Made by a program: the position numbers and the translations under genes
From: Mesocentrotus franciscanus
Lineage: Eukaryota; Echinodermata; Echinoidea; Camarodonta; Strongylocentrotidae
NCBI GenBank assembly: GCA_037976565.1
Contig: CP137672.1
Location: forward strand, 18,686,335 to 18,750,334
Direction of reading: 5' to 3'
Length of the DNA stretch: 64,000 nucleotides
Notes under the pieces: model-generated
Databases searched by the model: none
The model's input: the letters and a program-made list of their open reading frames with translations, nothing else
What the model was told of the DNA's origin: nothing
Part shown: positions 1 through 12,800 of the stretch, piece by piece
How positions within the stretch are numbered: position 1 is the first letter of the stretch
Layout: every line of letters starts with the position of its first letter

Positions 1-1968
1 TGGCACAGTTTATCTATTAAAATATAATGATTTACAGTATCAAATGCTTTAGAGTAGTCTAAGAAGACACCAACTGTATGCATGCGTGCATCTAAGGCAC
101 TGGATATCTTATCCACCAAATGTAGAATAGCATGAGTGGTAGTGTGTTTTTCACGGAAACCAAACTGAAAATTAGACAAAATGTTAGCATTCATCATAAA
201 TGTTATCGTCCGAGTATACATTAGCTTCTCAAGAATTTTAGAAAAGGAATTCAACAAAGAAATAGGACGATAATTATTCAAGATAAGGGCATCACCCTTT
301 TTAAAAATGGGCACAACCTTTGCAATTTTCATTTTCATGGGTACAACACCAGTGGTCATTGATAGATTAAATATATGTACGAGGGTTGTACAATACCAAC
401 GATTACATTTTTATCAACTCATTTGTTATAAAGTCACAACCTGGACTTTTCTTATTCTTTAAAGAATGTACAATATCAAATAATTCTTCTACAGTCGTTG
501 GCAATAAAAATAAACTATTATGATTAGGGTTTTCTAAAAAGATTGAAATGTTTTTGAGACTCTGGGATGACACGCGACAAATTCTGGCCAATATTACAAA
601 AATATTCATTGAATTTATCTACAATAACTTTTGGATCATCAACTACATTCCCATCAATGTTTAATTTACTTACATCAGACGCTTTCTGCTTTGGCTTAAA
701 AACATTCCTAATCACTTTCCATGTCCCTTTTATATCATTATGTGTCGCCTGAAATTGAGCAAAGTAATACTGCTTCTTAGCAGCACGTAGGATTGAAGTA
801 AGAGTATTGCGATAAAGAGTATATTTCCTATGAGAAGACTGAGATTTACTAATCTTATACTTATAGTACAACTTATTTTCCTATTTATTGACCTCAACAT
901 AGAATTAGTGATCCATGGCAATCGAGGGGTTGTTCTACGATTTCTACTATTACATTTACATAAAGGTAAATTTTTATCATACAGCAAAAAGAATGTATTT
1001 AAGAATTTATCATATGAGCTATCAACATCATAATCACGTAATACTTCTCTCCAATCACTTGCTAACAACTCATCTCTAAATTTAGCAATACTGGTAGGAT
1101 TACTTTTTCGAACATATCTATTACTAGAAATATTACGGATATCCCTACCAAAAGACATCCTCGCATATACTGGAAAGTGGTCAGACAAATCTGAAATTAT
1201 AATACCCGCATCTGGTAAAGGTCGTACATTACTAAAAATGTTATCAATGAGAGTAGAAGAAGTGTCTGTAACTCTGGTAGGTTTAGTTATTAAGGGCAAT
1301 AAAGAAAGATATAAACATGTTCAAAAAGTCACAAACGTATGCATTCTCATCGTGCTGAAGAAGATTAACATTATAATCACCCATGACAAAGACTGTTTTA
1401 TGCAAAAATATTGAATTTGACAACACAGTTTGCATTTCATTTATAAACAAATTCACATTACCTTGTGGCGGTCTATAAACGACCCCAACTATAACATTCC
1501 GTCTGCCAGGAAAAAACAATTCTACAAAAACACTTTCCATTAAATCATTCATCACATTAACTTCATTTAAAACTCGGTAATTCAACTGCGTGGGGACATA
1601 CAACGCGACACCTCCTCCCCTCCTATCTTGTCGATTATTCATAATTAAATTACTTCCTGGAAGAGAAAATACATTTCCTTCAGTTTCACTCGATAACCAA
1701 GTTTCAGAGATTCCTATAATCGTAGAACTGTAGCACATGTTCCGCAAAGATACATTTAATTTATCAAAGTTTGCTTGCATACTACGAACATTAAAATGTA
1801 GAAAAGAAAGCTCGTTATCACCAGAATTACCCATTTTTGAGAGAATTGGCTTTCTGTACAATAATTACAGTGACTCGTGACAGCGTCATTGCCTTCACCA
1901 AGATCATACTCTAACGAGTCTGCGCTAGATTCAAGATAGTTACGTATATCATCATCATTTGTATTCAT
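1..1968 (-). pseudogene. LINE ORF2 relic: APE endonuclease plus reverse transcriptase start
   Basis: The apparent start at 1968 begins MNTNDDDIRNYLES. The endonuclease follows (1861-1283 and 1299-730 in shifted frames) with HFNVRSM, the catalytic-type GISETWL, RRGGGVALYV, GVVYRPP and GDYNVN segments. A basic linker (871-524) and the RT palm start follow: KNKKSPGCDFI near 440, PIFKKGDALILNNYRPISLL near 260-310, QFGFREKHTTTHAIL near 130-170 and LDYSKAFDTVNH at the edge. Frames change near 1860, 1290, 875 and 395, so no full protein can be made. The YADD catalytic box would lie off the left edge. Confidence 0.85.
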
Positions 1969-2522
1969 AATTTAAAGATTCATACATATAGAAAGGCAGC
2001 CTACTATGTGCAAAAGAAAAGGACATATACATATACAACAAAAACGATTGAGTATACTCAAAAATATGCATTATAGGCAGAGAAAGAACAGGATAAAACA
2101 CGGAAACAGTGAGAGAAAAATTGGCAAGAAAAAGAAAAACAGCGGAAGAGGGATAGAGAGTGGAAAAGATAAACAAAAATGAAACAAGCAGTAGAACACT
2201 GGAAAAAAGATTAAAAGGTAACAAAAATACATATATATACATGTATAACAACTGACAGTAAAACCCTCTCCTTAAATTATGTACTGTTTACAAAAGAAAA
2301 GCTAAAACGAATATCATTAAAAAAAAAAGAATCTATAAAGGTAGAATGGAAAGAAGACATATACATTTAGACCAGAATTAAATTACTGTATACTGGTTAC
2401 ATTCAGTGAGGAGGTAAGTGACCGTGGATCTACTTCGCATCATAAATCATATAAATAGAGAGCTCTTTGTGTGGTCGATGACAGTTCAAGGTGTGGTCAA
2501 GAGGCAGTGGTTTAAAGTCACA

Positions 2523-3360
2523 TTACGCTGTAAAAAAAGGGACACCACCATTTCCTCTCCAAAGCCCAGCAAAGAAGCGAAGTTTTGTTCCCTTCGCATA
2601 CAGCTCTTGTACTTCCTTGATATGTTTTTTTTTCTTTTCAGTGAGATCGGCCTTGGTCAAATCATCAACAAATAATACTTTTCACGTAGCAGAACTTCCA
2701 TGGCGTTTTTCATTACATGAACTTTCTCTCGGTCCGAGATGGTTTTCACAATTATGTGCCGTGGTTTGTTCCCTTTCCTTCCATCACGATGAGCTCGCTC
2801 CACCTTCACATCCAGCTCAAATTTACTTTTGAGAATATCCTCAACTAACTTCACACAATCTTCAGAATCATCATCTTTTGGTTCCGCTATCCCAATGATG
2901 CGGAAGTTATTTCCTCGTGAAAAGCGCTCAGCTTTATTCACCTCTCTGTCTTGGCTCCCTACTCTCTCCTGCAAACCTTTGCAAGCTTTTTCCATTCTGT
3001 CTATTCTTTTTTCTAGCTCAACATTCTTTTCTTCCAAGTCATTAATTCGAAGGCCTTCGAATTCTAGGGCTTTTTCCACCTTCCCGATGCTATCTATCAT
3101 TGACTTCATTGCCTTCTCCATCATCCTTTCGAAATTGGCAGTCGCAGCTTTAAGATAGCTAGCCAGTTGTGCTCCAGATGACGGGAGAGAGCCCCCATCA
3201 AGATCATCGGCAACTTCCAGTCCGGGATCCGAGTGATCAGCTGGGCCTGTAGGATCGGCAGACTAGAGTCATCAGCAAGCTCATCGCTCAAAATGGAATA
3301 ATTCGCACGGGTTTTGATGGAGATTTTCTTCATGGTGTTCTTTTGGTTGCGGTCCCCCAT
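2523..3360 (-). pseudogene. LINE ORF1 relic, L1-type coiled-coil RNA-binding protein
   Basis: It starts with MGDRNQKNTMKK at 3360. A frameshift near 3250 separates the N-terminus from the main block (3124-2657). That block has a heptad-like coiled coil (KVEKALEFEGLRINDLEEKN and onward), then ERFSRGNNFRIIGI, which resembles the RRM of L1-type ORF1 proteins, then RHIIVKTISDREKVHVMKNA. A second frameshift near 2680 leads into a C-terminal part ending LRFFAGLWRGNGG before a stop at 2523-2525. Such proteins trimerise and bind element RNA. About 555 bases separate it from ORF2, and that gap shows no coding signal. Confidence 0.7.
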
Positions 3361-3520
3361 GTTGAGATAATTGTAGTTGATCAGTATATATCGCAAGAGA
3401 AGAGCAACGAGCAACTTAAAATTCAATGAAATAATGATATCTAGGGTGATAAAGGAAATATCTCAAGGAGAGGTTTACTTGCACGTCACTTAGTCAGCCA
3501 TTCGTATTCGTATTCGTAAA

Positions 3521-3808
3521 CACAATGGAGACCATAAAAAGCAGTGCATGATAACGTCTTTTTAAATCACTTAAGTAACAGTTTAAGGGGGGTTCTACCC
3601 AATGACGATGCGGAACATCGTCCACGAGCCACGAAGTCCGAGCCGGGTAGCGGCGAGGCGATTTTTTGTTGTTGCCATTTTGAACCTTCGTAAGTGATGT
3701 ATTCCTGGCATCTACTAACACAATGGAGACCATAAAAACCAGTGCATGATAACGTCTTTTTAAATCAAGTAACAGTTTAAGGGGGCTTTGACCCGATGAC
3801 GATGCGGA
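3521..3808 (-). repeat. Direct repeats in the 5' flank of the LINE
   Basis: A segment of about 90 bases beginning CACAATGGAGACCATAAAAA occurs at about 3521-3611 and again at about 3719-3808, offset by 198 bases, with few differences. Lying upstream of ORF1 on the minus strand, the two copies fit tandem 5'-UTR monomers of a LINE promoter. That role is inferred. Confidence 0.6.
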
Positions 3809-4320
3809 TACTGTGTGGGTCTGGACACATGATGGCGTTTTTCTATTCACAATACATTTTCACTTGGCAGCCCAGGGGTTAAACCTCAAATTTACGGATG
3901 CTTCCTTCTTAGGTGTGTGTGTCGTGATGTTGCATTTCATTCACCTGCTATCATCATTTGTACTACAATTGCCAGAACGCAAATTGCCTAAATACGTTGG
4001 TACTCTTTTGAGGTGAAGGTTCCTCATAAGCGAAATAGATTTGTTATATTTTAGTATTTTTGATGAATTAGTTACAATTGTTCTCCTGTTATATATTTTT
4101 CACTTGTCAGATATGATTTTGCTTCATTGTATGTTAAGGTTTTTCTATTGATTTAAAAGGTCTTTCCAACTAAAGCTTGGTGCATGATACATGTACATGC
4201 AATGCATACTTTTGTCATACCTGTACTTATTTGACATTGTGCTACATTATAAAAGGTTGTGTACAAATATTATAGGACTCGTATTACCTTTTCTAATAAT
4301 ACTTAGACGGCGACCTATTG

Positions 4321-4670
4321 CAGTGGCGGATCCAGAGGGGCCCGGGGGCCCGGGCCCCTCCTAGAAAAAAACAGGTAAAAACACCCTTTTTTGAAAAAAA
4401 AGAAGTTGGGCCCCCTCCCCTGGCGCCCAAGGGGTGGCGGTGGAAAAAAGTAACCCTTCCCGTAGGGAAAAATTTTCGGGTGCCAAAAAAAAAAATTTGT
4501 GCTCACTACCCCTGGCGCCCAAGGGGTTTTTTTTTTTCGGGTGCCAAAATTTTTTTTTTTTGCTCACTACCCCACTGAGCGAAAAATCGACCGGCACGAT
4601 TTTCAAATTTTCGCACGAAGTGGGCCCCTTTTTAGGCCCCCTCCCTTGCCGCCGGCTGGATCCACCCCTG
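4321..4670. mobile_element. MITE with 8-bp target duplication (hAT-like)
   Basis: This 350-bp non-coding element begins CAGTGGCGGATCCAG and ends CTGGATCCACCCCTG, so it has terminal inverted repeats of about 15 bp with two mismatches. It is flanked on both sides by ACCTATTG (4313-4320 and 4671-4678), a perfect 8-bp target site duplication, which is the hAT superfamily signature. The interior is C/G-rich with homopolymer A and T runs and two similar sub-blocks. There is no transposase. Confidence 0.85.
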
Positions 4671-4678
4671 ACCTATTG

Positions 4679-5321
4679 TATGGTATTTCGTTCCGAGTAT
4701 TATGATATGTTTTTGGAGTATTAAATTTGTCAACATGTATCATGTATAAACAAACTATATCCACACGCCAAAACAGTTTCCATTATAAAATTAGTTAGAC
4801 GAATGTGGCATGGGTATCCTCTGATATGTTGAAAAGACAATCTTAAACCTATGCACACACAATTGCGAGAACACATGAAATAAAAATAAGAGCTTAAGTC
4901 TTTTCATATGTCATTTAAATTCATTTTGTGCTGTAATTTTGTATAATATTTCATGACATTATACAAAAACTGTTTTCTTTCCCTGATATTCATAATCTTC
5001 ATGTGATATAAAGGTTCGATTTACCAGTCAGAGAAATTGCGCTTTAAAACAAAACCAAGTCCCACGGTCATTAACTTATACAGCACACCCACTGCAAATT
5101 CAATTTCATTAATTTTAGGAGGAGGGGGTCAAACGCGCAGATCTGCGTCCGTATGCCGGGTTTATCCCGTGCCAAACACTATTATCAGCAATACATCTTT
5201 AAACAGAAACAGCAATACGTTATTAACTTCCTCGGCAGTGATTTCAAACCAAGTTTGTATCTAATTTTCCTACTTACATCATTATTTTGCAATAATGCTC
5301 TTCTCTGATCTTTTTCCTTAG
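4679..5321. other. Non-coding stretch upstream of the NACHT exon
   Basis: No coding exon with usable splice sites was recognised. In particular no Death or DED domain exon, which often precedes NACHT in sea urchin NLRs, could be read here. The stretch ends with a good acceptor, a pyrimidine tract at 5301-5319 and AG at 5320-5321. Confidence 0.5.
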
Positions 5322-6868
5322 GTGACGATGAGGAGATGCCAAGTGACATGATGAAGTTAAGAGAACAACTGAAAAGAAGATATACCAAGATATATGGTGA
5401 GATCAAAACATCGCCATTGGACCCTGAGTCACGGACATGGCTTCAGCACATCTATGTCAGTCTCGTCCTGATGTTGGGATTGAGAGGGGGAAAGGAGGAG
5501 CCAATAGATTATGATGGGTTGTTTAAATTCATAAAAACTGAAACACTGAAAGGTTTTGTAACACGACTAGCTTTCATTGGAGAAGCTGGTGTAGGGAAAT
5601 CGACGTGGTTTGCTAAGATAGCTCTTGATTGGGCTGAGGGTAAAATTCTTCAAGAAATCAATCTGCTTTTTCTTGAATCATTTCGAGAGATTAAAAAGAG
5701 CGAATTCTTCGGGAATACTGTCATGGGCCATTTCCCAGATGATTCAGAAATAAAAGGGGAATGGGTTGATAAATATATCAGGAAAAATCAGAGAAAAGTC
5801 CTTATCTTATTGGACGGACTGGACGAGGCACACATCCCCATCGAAGAGCCAAATCGCAAGAACGCTATCGTATCGATCGTAAGAGGAGAACGGTTCATTG
5901 ATACCCCAGTTGTCATCACAACCCGTCCTTATGGAGCCGATAAGATCAAGAGCATCACGGTGATTAATGACCACTACACGTTTGGTAAGGTTAAGGGCTT
6001 CACAAAGAAAAACATAACAACATATATCAACAACTTTTTCAAAGATGAATCTCATTCTCAGTCTCAGTCTGCTTCGACCCTCATTAGCTTCATTGGTACG
6101 AACCAAGTGGTCTCTGAGTACATGGCACCCTTCCCGATATTCTGCTGTATGCTATGTTGCCTGTGGAAAACGCCATCTGGGCGGGAAGATATTCAGAAAA
6201 TGGAAACATTCTCTCAACTCTTGAAGCGTCTTGTTTTTTCACTTCAAGAGCAATACTTTTCCAAATTAGACGAGGACTATGACAGATGCATGACGAAAGT
6301 TGGTAAAAGTATGATACAGCTTGGTCGTATCGCATTTCAAGGTCTGTTGGATAAACAGCTCATCTTCGATGAAAAAGTGTTTCACACCAAAGAGGCTGCA
6401 AATGCCAGGATTGCATGCGAGGTCGGGATTCTTAGCATGGAAAAAAGGACAGCACCCTTGCTTATCAGAGAAAGTCAGCTAAAGCAATTCATCCAGGAAT
6501 TCTCTTTCCCTCATAAGTTACTGCAGGAGTACATAGCAAGATTCTACCTTGCATCACTGTACCACGATGATCGTCAACAATTCAACAGAATCCTGGCAGA
6601 CACTCTTTTAGAAGACTACAAGGAATTCAGATATGTCATGTACTTCACTGCAGCTCATGGAGGTGAAATAGGAAAGTCGGTCCTGGAAGCTCTATGCAAG
6701 AAAGATCATGACATGGAATTCATCATGGAGGTTGCTTTTGAATGCCATGATTCAGAAGCCATTGATCCCGTCAGGAATCTTCTGCAGACGAAGGGAGATT
6801 TTACGTTAGGTCATAGAGTTCCAATCGCCGCACATGTCTTCACACTGGAGTCAATAGGGAAAGAAGTA
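5322..6868 (+). CDS. NACHT-domain exon of the NLR gene
   Basis: One open exon, ending at donor GTAAGT (6869) in phase 0. Numbering residues from the internal Met at 5336: Walker A is GEAGVGKST at 82-90 (Lys88), Walker B is VLILLDGLDE at 155-164 (Asp160, then Asp163-Glu164), and a sensor-1-type TTRP lies at 195-198. A winged-helix/NACHT-associated region follows, with the SFPHKLLQEYIARFYL motif at about residues 380-400. The pre-NACHT part (LREQLKRRYTKIYG) is typical of sea urchin NLRs. The Met at 5336 need not be the start, because the acceptor at 5320-5321 places GDDEE before it. Residues past 511, if the donor were ignored, run into intron sequence. Confidence 0.92.
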
Positions 6869-9800
6869 GTAAGTTCCGTGAATAGAATTATATACATGTA
6901 CATATCTCATTTTCGTTTATCTAGTTGTGAAATGTTATCATGTTGAGGGAATACTGTCATCTATTTATATTTATATATATGCAAATTCGCTACGAAGAAA
7001 ATACAAATACAAGAGAACTACACAATGTATTGTCTTTTTTTCTGTTCTACTGACCGATAACAGAACCTGCCATGATCTCCTGTTGTTATTGACAACGCCT
7101 TGTCATATATCACCCTAACCTTCGGTTCAGGCGATATTATGTCGTATTGCCCGGAAGGCAGTCAATATTACTTAATTGTAGCAGGCTGCAAGGTGCAATT
7201 ACAGTCTCATACAAGAGCGAGAGTCATATCATCGTTTGCCTCTTCCTTGTATAAGTGTAAAACTAGACTTTCTTTAAAAAGAAAGGAAGGACAAAAATAG
7301 TACCTGGCAATTTTAGAATCAAACAAACACTAAGCAATAAAACACACATACGGACACACTGCTATACTCACATTCTTCACGGGAAATCGGTCACCCAACC
7401 AAACGAACTAAATATCTGATGTAGGTTATATTATATTTTGAATATGTCTATATAATTGTAATCGTTCGTTCATGTACTTCTTACATTCACATTATGATTT
7501 ACATATAACTCGAATTTAATTCAATTTATATTTTTCAAACATTTGATTCGTTCTTTTCTTCGTCTTAGTATATTTATATCCTTGGTTTTTACACAAATCC
7601 ACGCCATCTGTCTGTGGTGAAAATAATATACACCATGGTCAATTTTTTTCTAACTGTATACTACAACTGGACACACGAACAATATTTTAAAGAAATATTG
7701 TATAAATATAAAATATTTATATACATGTACATATATATATATATATATTAAAATTTAGAGCTCGAATGCAAAAAATCTATTTGTTCTATTTGTTGTACAG
7801 GTCAGAAGAAGCAAGTCCTACGAAGATAACGCATCATCGTCATATGTAGCAGCAGTAGGTCTCTTCACATTACAGAACTTGCGATGCTTGGCCATTGAAA
7901 ATGAGCATCTGGATGATGACTTCTACTCAGGAATGTCTGCTGCAGCTTCACAGTCCAAGGTATCAGGGGCCTGGTTATTGTATTACATCGATGAATCCTA
8001 AATCATAATTATCATTATTTCTTAATCGATGCATACTCCTATTTGTTGCTTAATATAATAAACAAAAGTATTACAATCATGAACAAAATGTGGTATATTT
8101 AAATTCACAAGTTTCGTTCACTGCTTTACACAAAGGTGGGAAATCTAAGCATCATGAAAGGCTTGTAAAAGGATCTTGTTCTCCTCTTTCTCTTCCTTTT
8201 CCTTTTTACTTATCATAAATATGTATCTTCCTTTGTCATTTTTCACTTAATCTGTCACAATTTGGCGGCGCTTGGGACAGCGGTGGATATTGTGACCCCC
8301 AGTCAAAGTCGTTGCCACCCTCCAATCCATGACGAAATAAATTTAACTGTCTTTTTTCTTTTCTATTTTCTTTCTTCTTCTTCTTCTTTATCATCATCAT
8401 CTTCTTCTTCTTCTTCTTCATCTTTTTCGTTTGTTTAGGTTAAAATTTATTTGCGATTTTCCATTAGGGATATAAGTTTATATTGGCTGTAATCACCACT
8501 TTTAAACTCAGGATGGGTACAAATATTCCATTAACGCCTTCCCTTGCCCACAGTGCGCCCCTACACTGTCTTCTCCTACCGCAATTCTAGTTGATTTACA
8601 CACACTCACACGCACTCATTAGCGTAATGAGCCAAACACTTTGTAAGAGCTGAGTCAGAAGGGCTCCGGTGTTAATCCGTCGGATAGCAGTGGGTAGGGG
8701 GGAGCTACATCAGCCCTTCCCTGAAATAAGAAGTCTTTGCAGCTATTCTATTTCATAGACATTTCACAGTATATCAACTCCATGGGTGAATTACATACTC
8801 TGTTTTGAAAATTCTAGCAAATTTTACGTTTTTTACTTTGGAACATTTTAAACCACACATTCAGGGAAGGAGTCCTAATTATGTTATAACAATGGCTCAC
8901 AATCCTTTTCTTTTTTTAGTCAAATTATTAAGCCAGATAGCTTATCGACAGAGAAAGATTTTACATTTTTCAATAGTGAAACTTTGCATTCTAGACGACC
9001 TCAGAATCTGAATAGTGTGTCACATTGTCTCGTAGAACTTTAGCTCTTTATTTATCATACAAATAATGATAATTTAATTTATTTTTTTGTTACAATTATT
9101 ATTTATGGGTAATGAGACCACTTACAAACCTTCCAGTGGATATGTATTCAGAATTGCCGCATTTTTTGGCAGTACTATTTCACACATCTTCCCTCAGTTT
9201 TGAAAGAAAAATCATGATATTGTATAAGCCTATTGTAAAGTCGGCTGGGTGGGACATGAAAGGAGTTCCCCTTTTCTTTTAGGGATTTTTATTTTCTTTT
9301 AAGGAAATTCTTCGAGACGGCCTAAGCAGTTGGGAAATTTGAAATGAAGGGTTTCATCAAGAAACTCGACTCTCCTCTAATTAACTTGCGCTCCAAAATT
9401 CTTTAAGATAAAGGGAAGTTCCGAGCTTCGCTACTAAAAAAGGGTTTTTATGATAAAAATCGATTCACCTCTGATTCATTTCCGTTTCAAAATTCTTCAA
9501 GACAAAAGGAAGCTCCAAGGTTCACTAAAAGGAGAAGGTTCTAATTATGAAACTCGACTCACCTCTGATTAGTTTGCGCTTCAGAAATCTTCAAAACGGT
9601 CCTAAGAAGTTGTGAAGTTGGTTAGATAAGGAAGGGTTTCATAACAATAATCTGCTCACCTCTGATTCATTTGCATTTCAAAATTCTTCAAGAGGAAAGG
9701 AACTTAAGGAAGTTCCGAGGTCCGCTAGAAAAAGAAGGGTTCAATCATGAAACTCGACTCAAACTCGATTAATTTGCGCTTCAAAGTTCTTCAAGACGGC

Positions 9801-12800
9801 CATAAGAAGTTGCGAAGATCGTTAGATAAGGAAGGGTTTCTTAGTAAATATCGTGATTCATTTGCATTTCAGAATTCTTCAAGATGAAATGAAATTCCGA
9901 TCGATGTCCATCAGATAAACAAGGGTTTAATAAGGTACTCGACTCAAATTCGATATATTCTCGCTGAAACTCTTCAAGACAGCCCACAAAACAAAACGCA
10001 ACAATAATAAATAATCACCAAGTTATCATCTTTACCATTTGCCTTTTCTGCATTTCCGCTGCGGCGAGCGGTCGGACTGTCAGAGCATTGCGTTACCATG
10101 CCGTTTGCACTTTATTTGGCGCAAAATATCGTCTGTTTTCATCAGGTCGCACCACGTGTTTTGAATTCCAGTACGCCAGTGTCTACAAGAGACCCATCAT
10201 TCGAGTAGAATTGCATATCAAGTACACTGCAAAAACCAGAGTGTTAAATTTAACACCAAGGGTGTTAAATTTAACACTTTCTTGGTATCTATATCGTGCA
10301 ACTCCTCTGGTGTTACTTAACACCATTTTCTGGAATTAGATAATTTCAATTCCACTTTTGGTGTTAATATTTGACAACTCCTACTGGTGTAGATTAACAC
10401 CAATATCTGGAATCATAACAAATTCAATTCCACTTTTGGTGTTTATATTCTTGTTGATCCATTAAAATTTTTCTATGTATGTCTAATGGTCCCACATTCC
10501 ATATTCCCTATTATCGACCATTATCGACCAGGGTAGAGGAACCAGTGGTAAACTGATAATTCATAATCGATGTTGGCAACTGTCCACCAATAGGTATATT
10601 CTAATCTCCATTGCATTAACTCCATCACATAGATCATTTGAAGTAAATTCAAGATTAACATGTATGTGGTACAGGCTGGTACACATATATATATATAATA
10701 AACATGCATGTTGTTTCTTGGTTAGTAATCATATAATCAATATATCTATTGCTAAAACGTTAATATAATTGTAACAAGATCGGACATATAATCTATTGGT
10801 CAATAATTGCCAAAGGAAAATACAAATCACAAAATTGATGTGCATTGTCATAATTTGCTTAACAAATCATGATAAATGTATTTTTCTGTGAACACGTGTA
10901 AAGTAATCATTAAGCGCGCGTACACTTTGTGAAAACTTATTCGACCAATCAACCGCCTTAAACGAAATCACGTGATGATACTTTCAACACCAAGCATAAA
11001 ACAACACCATGTTACTTAACACCCAGTAATTATTAATGCATGCTTAAATCTGACCGGTGTTAAAAATAACACCAATGGTGTCAAAAAAATTCAATACCAT
11101 ACTGGTGTTAGAAATTTAACACCCTGGTTTTTGCAGTGTAGCCTCTTCGCACTAGCGTATGTAAAGAGAGCAAGGGGGCAGTGCAGCTTCCACCGACAAT
11201 TTCTAACAGAGAAAATAAATTGTCTTATTTTTTCATTTCGCTTAGGAATTATGGAATGTAGTCGAAGGTAGTCAAATTATTGGCAGAAACTTCTTGAATT
11301 GTGAATATTTTCTCACAACTTTTCTTGTAATGTAAAAGCCAAACTTAAGATACTCGCAAAAAGGGCCGCCATTCGCTCAGTTGTGTGAGCGATATAAGGT
11401 GTTGAAAGGAAGTACTTGAGAGTTGATACAAGGCGGTGGATTGTAAAAACAAAACAAAAGAAGTTAGTGAATGTAATCCTAATCAAAATTATAACACGTG
11501 TGCGCGTAATACATGTACAATAATAAATGTGTAACAGTTTGTCTGATGTTATAAGGTGTATTTTGAAGAGGCTGTTTGTCATAGCTAAATCCATTCTTAT
11601 TTTGTAGCTGATTTGATGCCATCTATAGGCTACTAAAATTAGCGCATTTACCCCTCCAACAGAAAGGAGTAAAATAGTGAGAATATATCAGGTATTCGTT
11701 TTGCATTTTCGTGTTTTTTTTATTGGAATTCGCCTAAAAGAAAAATGATTTAAATGAGCCAATCTGTTTGAAGGTCGTAACACTACATTTACACATACAT
11801 GTAAACAGAACAAAATAAGTAACTACCCCCTAAATAACTGCTCATAATTTCATAACCCTTAGATGTATCACGATTTCATCTTACCGCAATATTAGTACAG
11901 TTGTTATGTACATTTTATCTGAAAATCAGAGATATTTATCACTGTATGGCTGAATGAGCACAGATTGAAGACAAAATGACCCAACTATTCAAAAGTCACA
12001 AGACAATTACTCGTGCCTGTACATTGTTGTGAAACGTCCAGCACATGACTGAATCCATTGATTATGGTTTATGAAACAATAAAGTGTTTGATATTCCATC
12101 CATTTTTATTTTCAATTGTGGCAGATGGGGGGGGGGGGTTGCATACATACATGTGATTGCTGTGCATTTACTCACAACAATTGTCCATAAACAAAGCATG
12201 AACATATTATGGCCTCTTGCATTCACCAGATGAATTTCTCTTTTGAAGTCATAACCAATTTAGACTCAGTAACAAGCAAAGTTATTTTCTGTTTTTCATA
12301 GACTAACTTAGTAACTTAGCCTACTCTAGCCTCTAGAGCATATATTTCCACTTCCAGACCTGTACAACAAAATTGTATGTGCAGCAGAGGTCTGTAGTGT
12401 AGTCAAGATTAAGGTCAATTAACGTGACTGTCTTCATTATTATTTATAAACTATTTATACCACACAATTTTTCCAAATGACCACTTTGGACACTGACCAC
12501 TATCAGGGCCTACTGTTACTGTTAGCAGAATGGTAATGCCTAATATAATTATAATGGTAATGGTGCTAGGATGGGTGAGGCTAGCCTATAAATAATTTCT
12601 CCAAGTCTAATTCACACATCGCATGTTTTTTGAAATAATTTATTGTCATGAGTCAAAGGCACGCTCATATCTATATGATAGTCGAACCATGGACCTACTA
12701 CAAACAAGAAAAATGAATCATGTGAATAGACTGGAATTTATTATGACAAAGTAATATATACATATAATTATGTGTTTTATTAGCACATATCCTACAAATA

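Larger units (their letters stand above)
1..3810 (-). mobile_element. Degraded CR1/L2-like LINE, 3' end outside window
   Basis: Read on the minus strand this is one non-LTR retrotransposon: repeated 5'-UTR segments (about 3520-3808), ORF1 (2523-3360), then ORF2 from about 1968 with an apurinic endonuclease domain followed by the N-terminal part of a reverse transcriptase. At positions 1-60 the minus strand encodes the RT motif A region (LDYSKAFDTVNH), so the element is cut by the window edge just inside the catalytic domain. At least four frame breaks (near 395, 875, 1290 and 1860) and two in ORF1 mark it as a dead copy. The clade is inferred from endonuclease and RT style; L2, CR1 and related clades cannot be separated here. 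Confidence 0.85.

Noticed and set aside
2418..2832. Plus-strand open frames of 85 and 113 codons
   Set aside because: They lie antisense to the LINE ORF1 relic and show no domain or splice support.
4315..4724. Several overlapping open frames of 60-96 codons
   Set aside because: All lie inside the GC-rich MITE; low-complexity Phe/Lys/Pro stretches from homopolymer runs.
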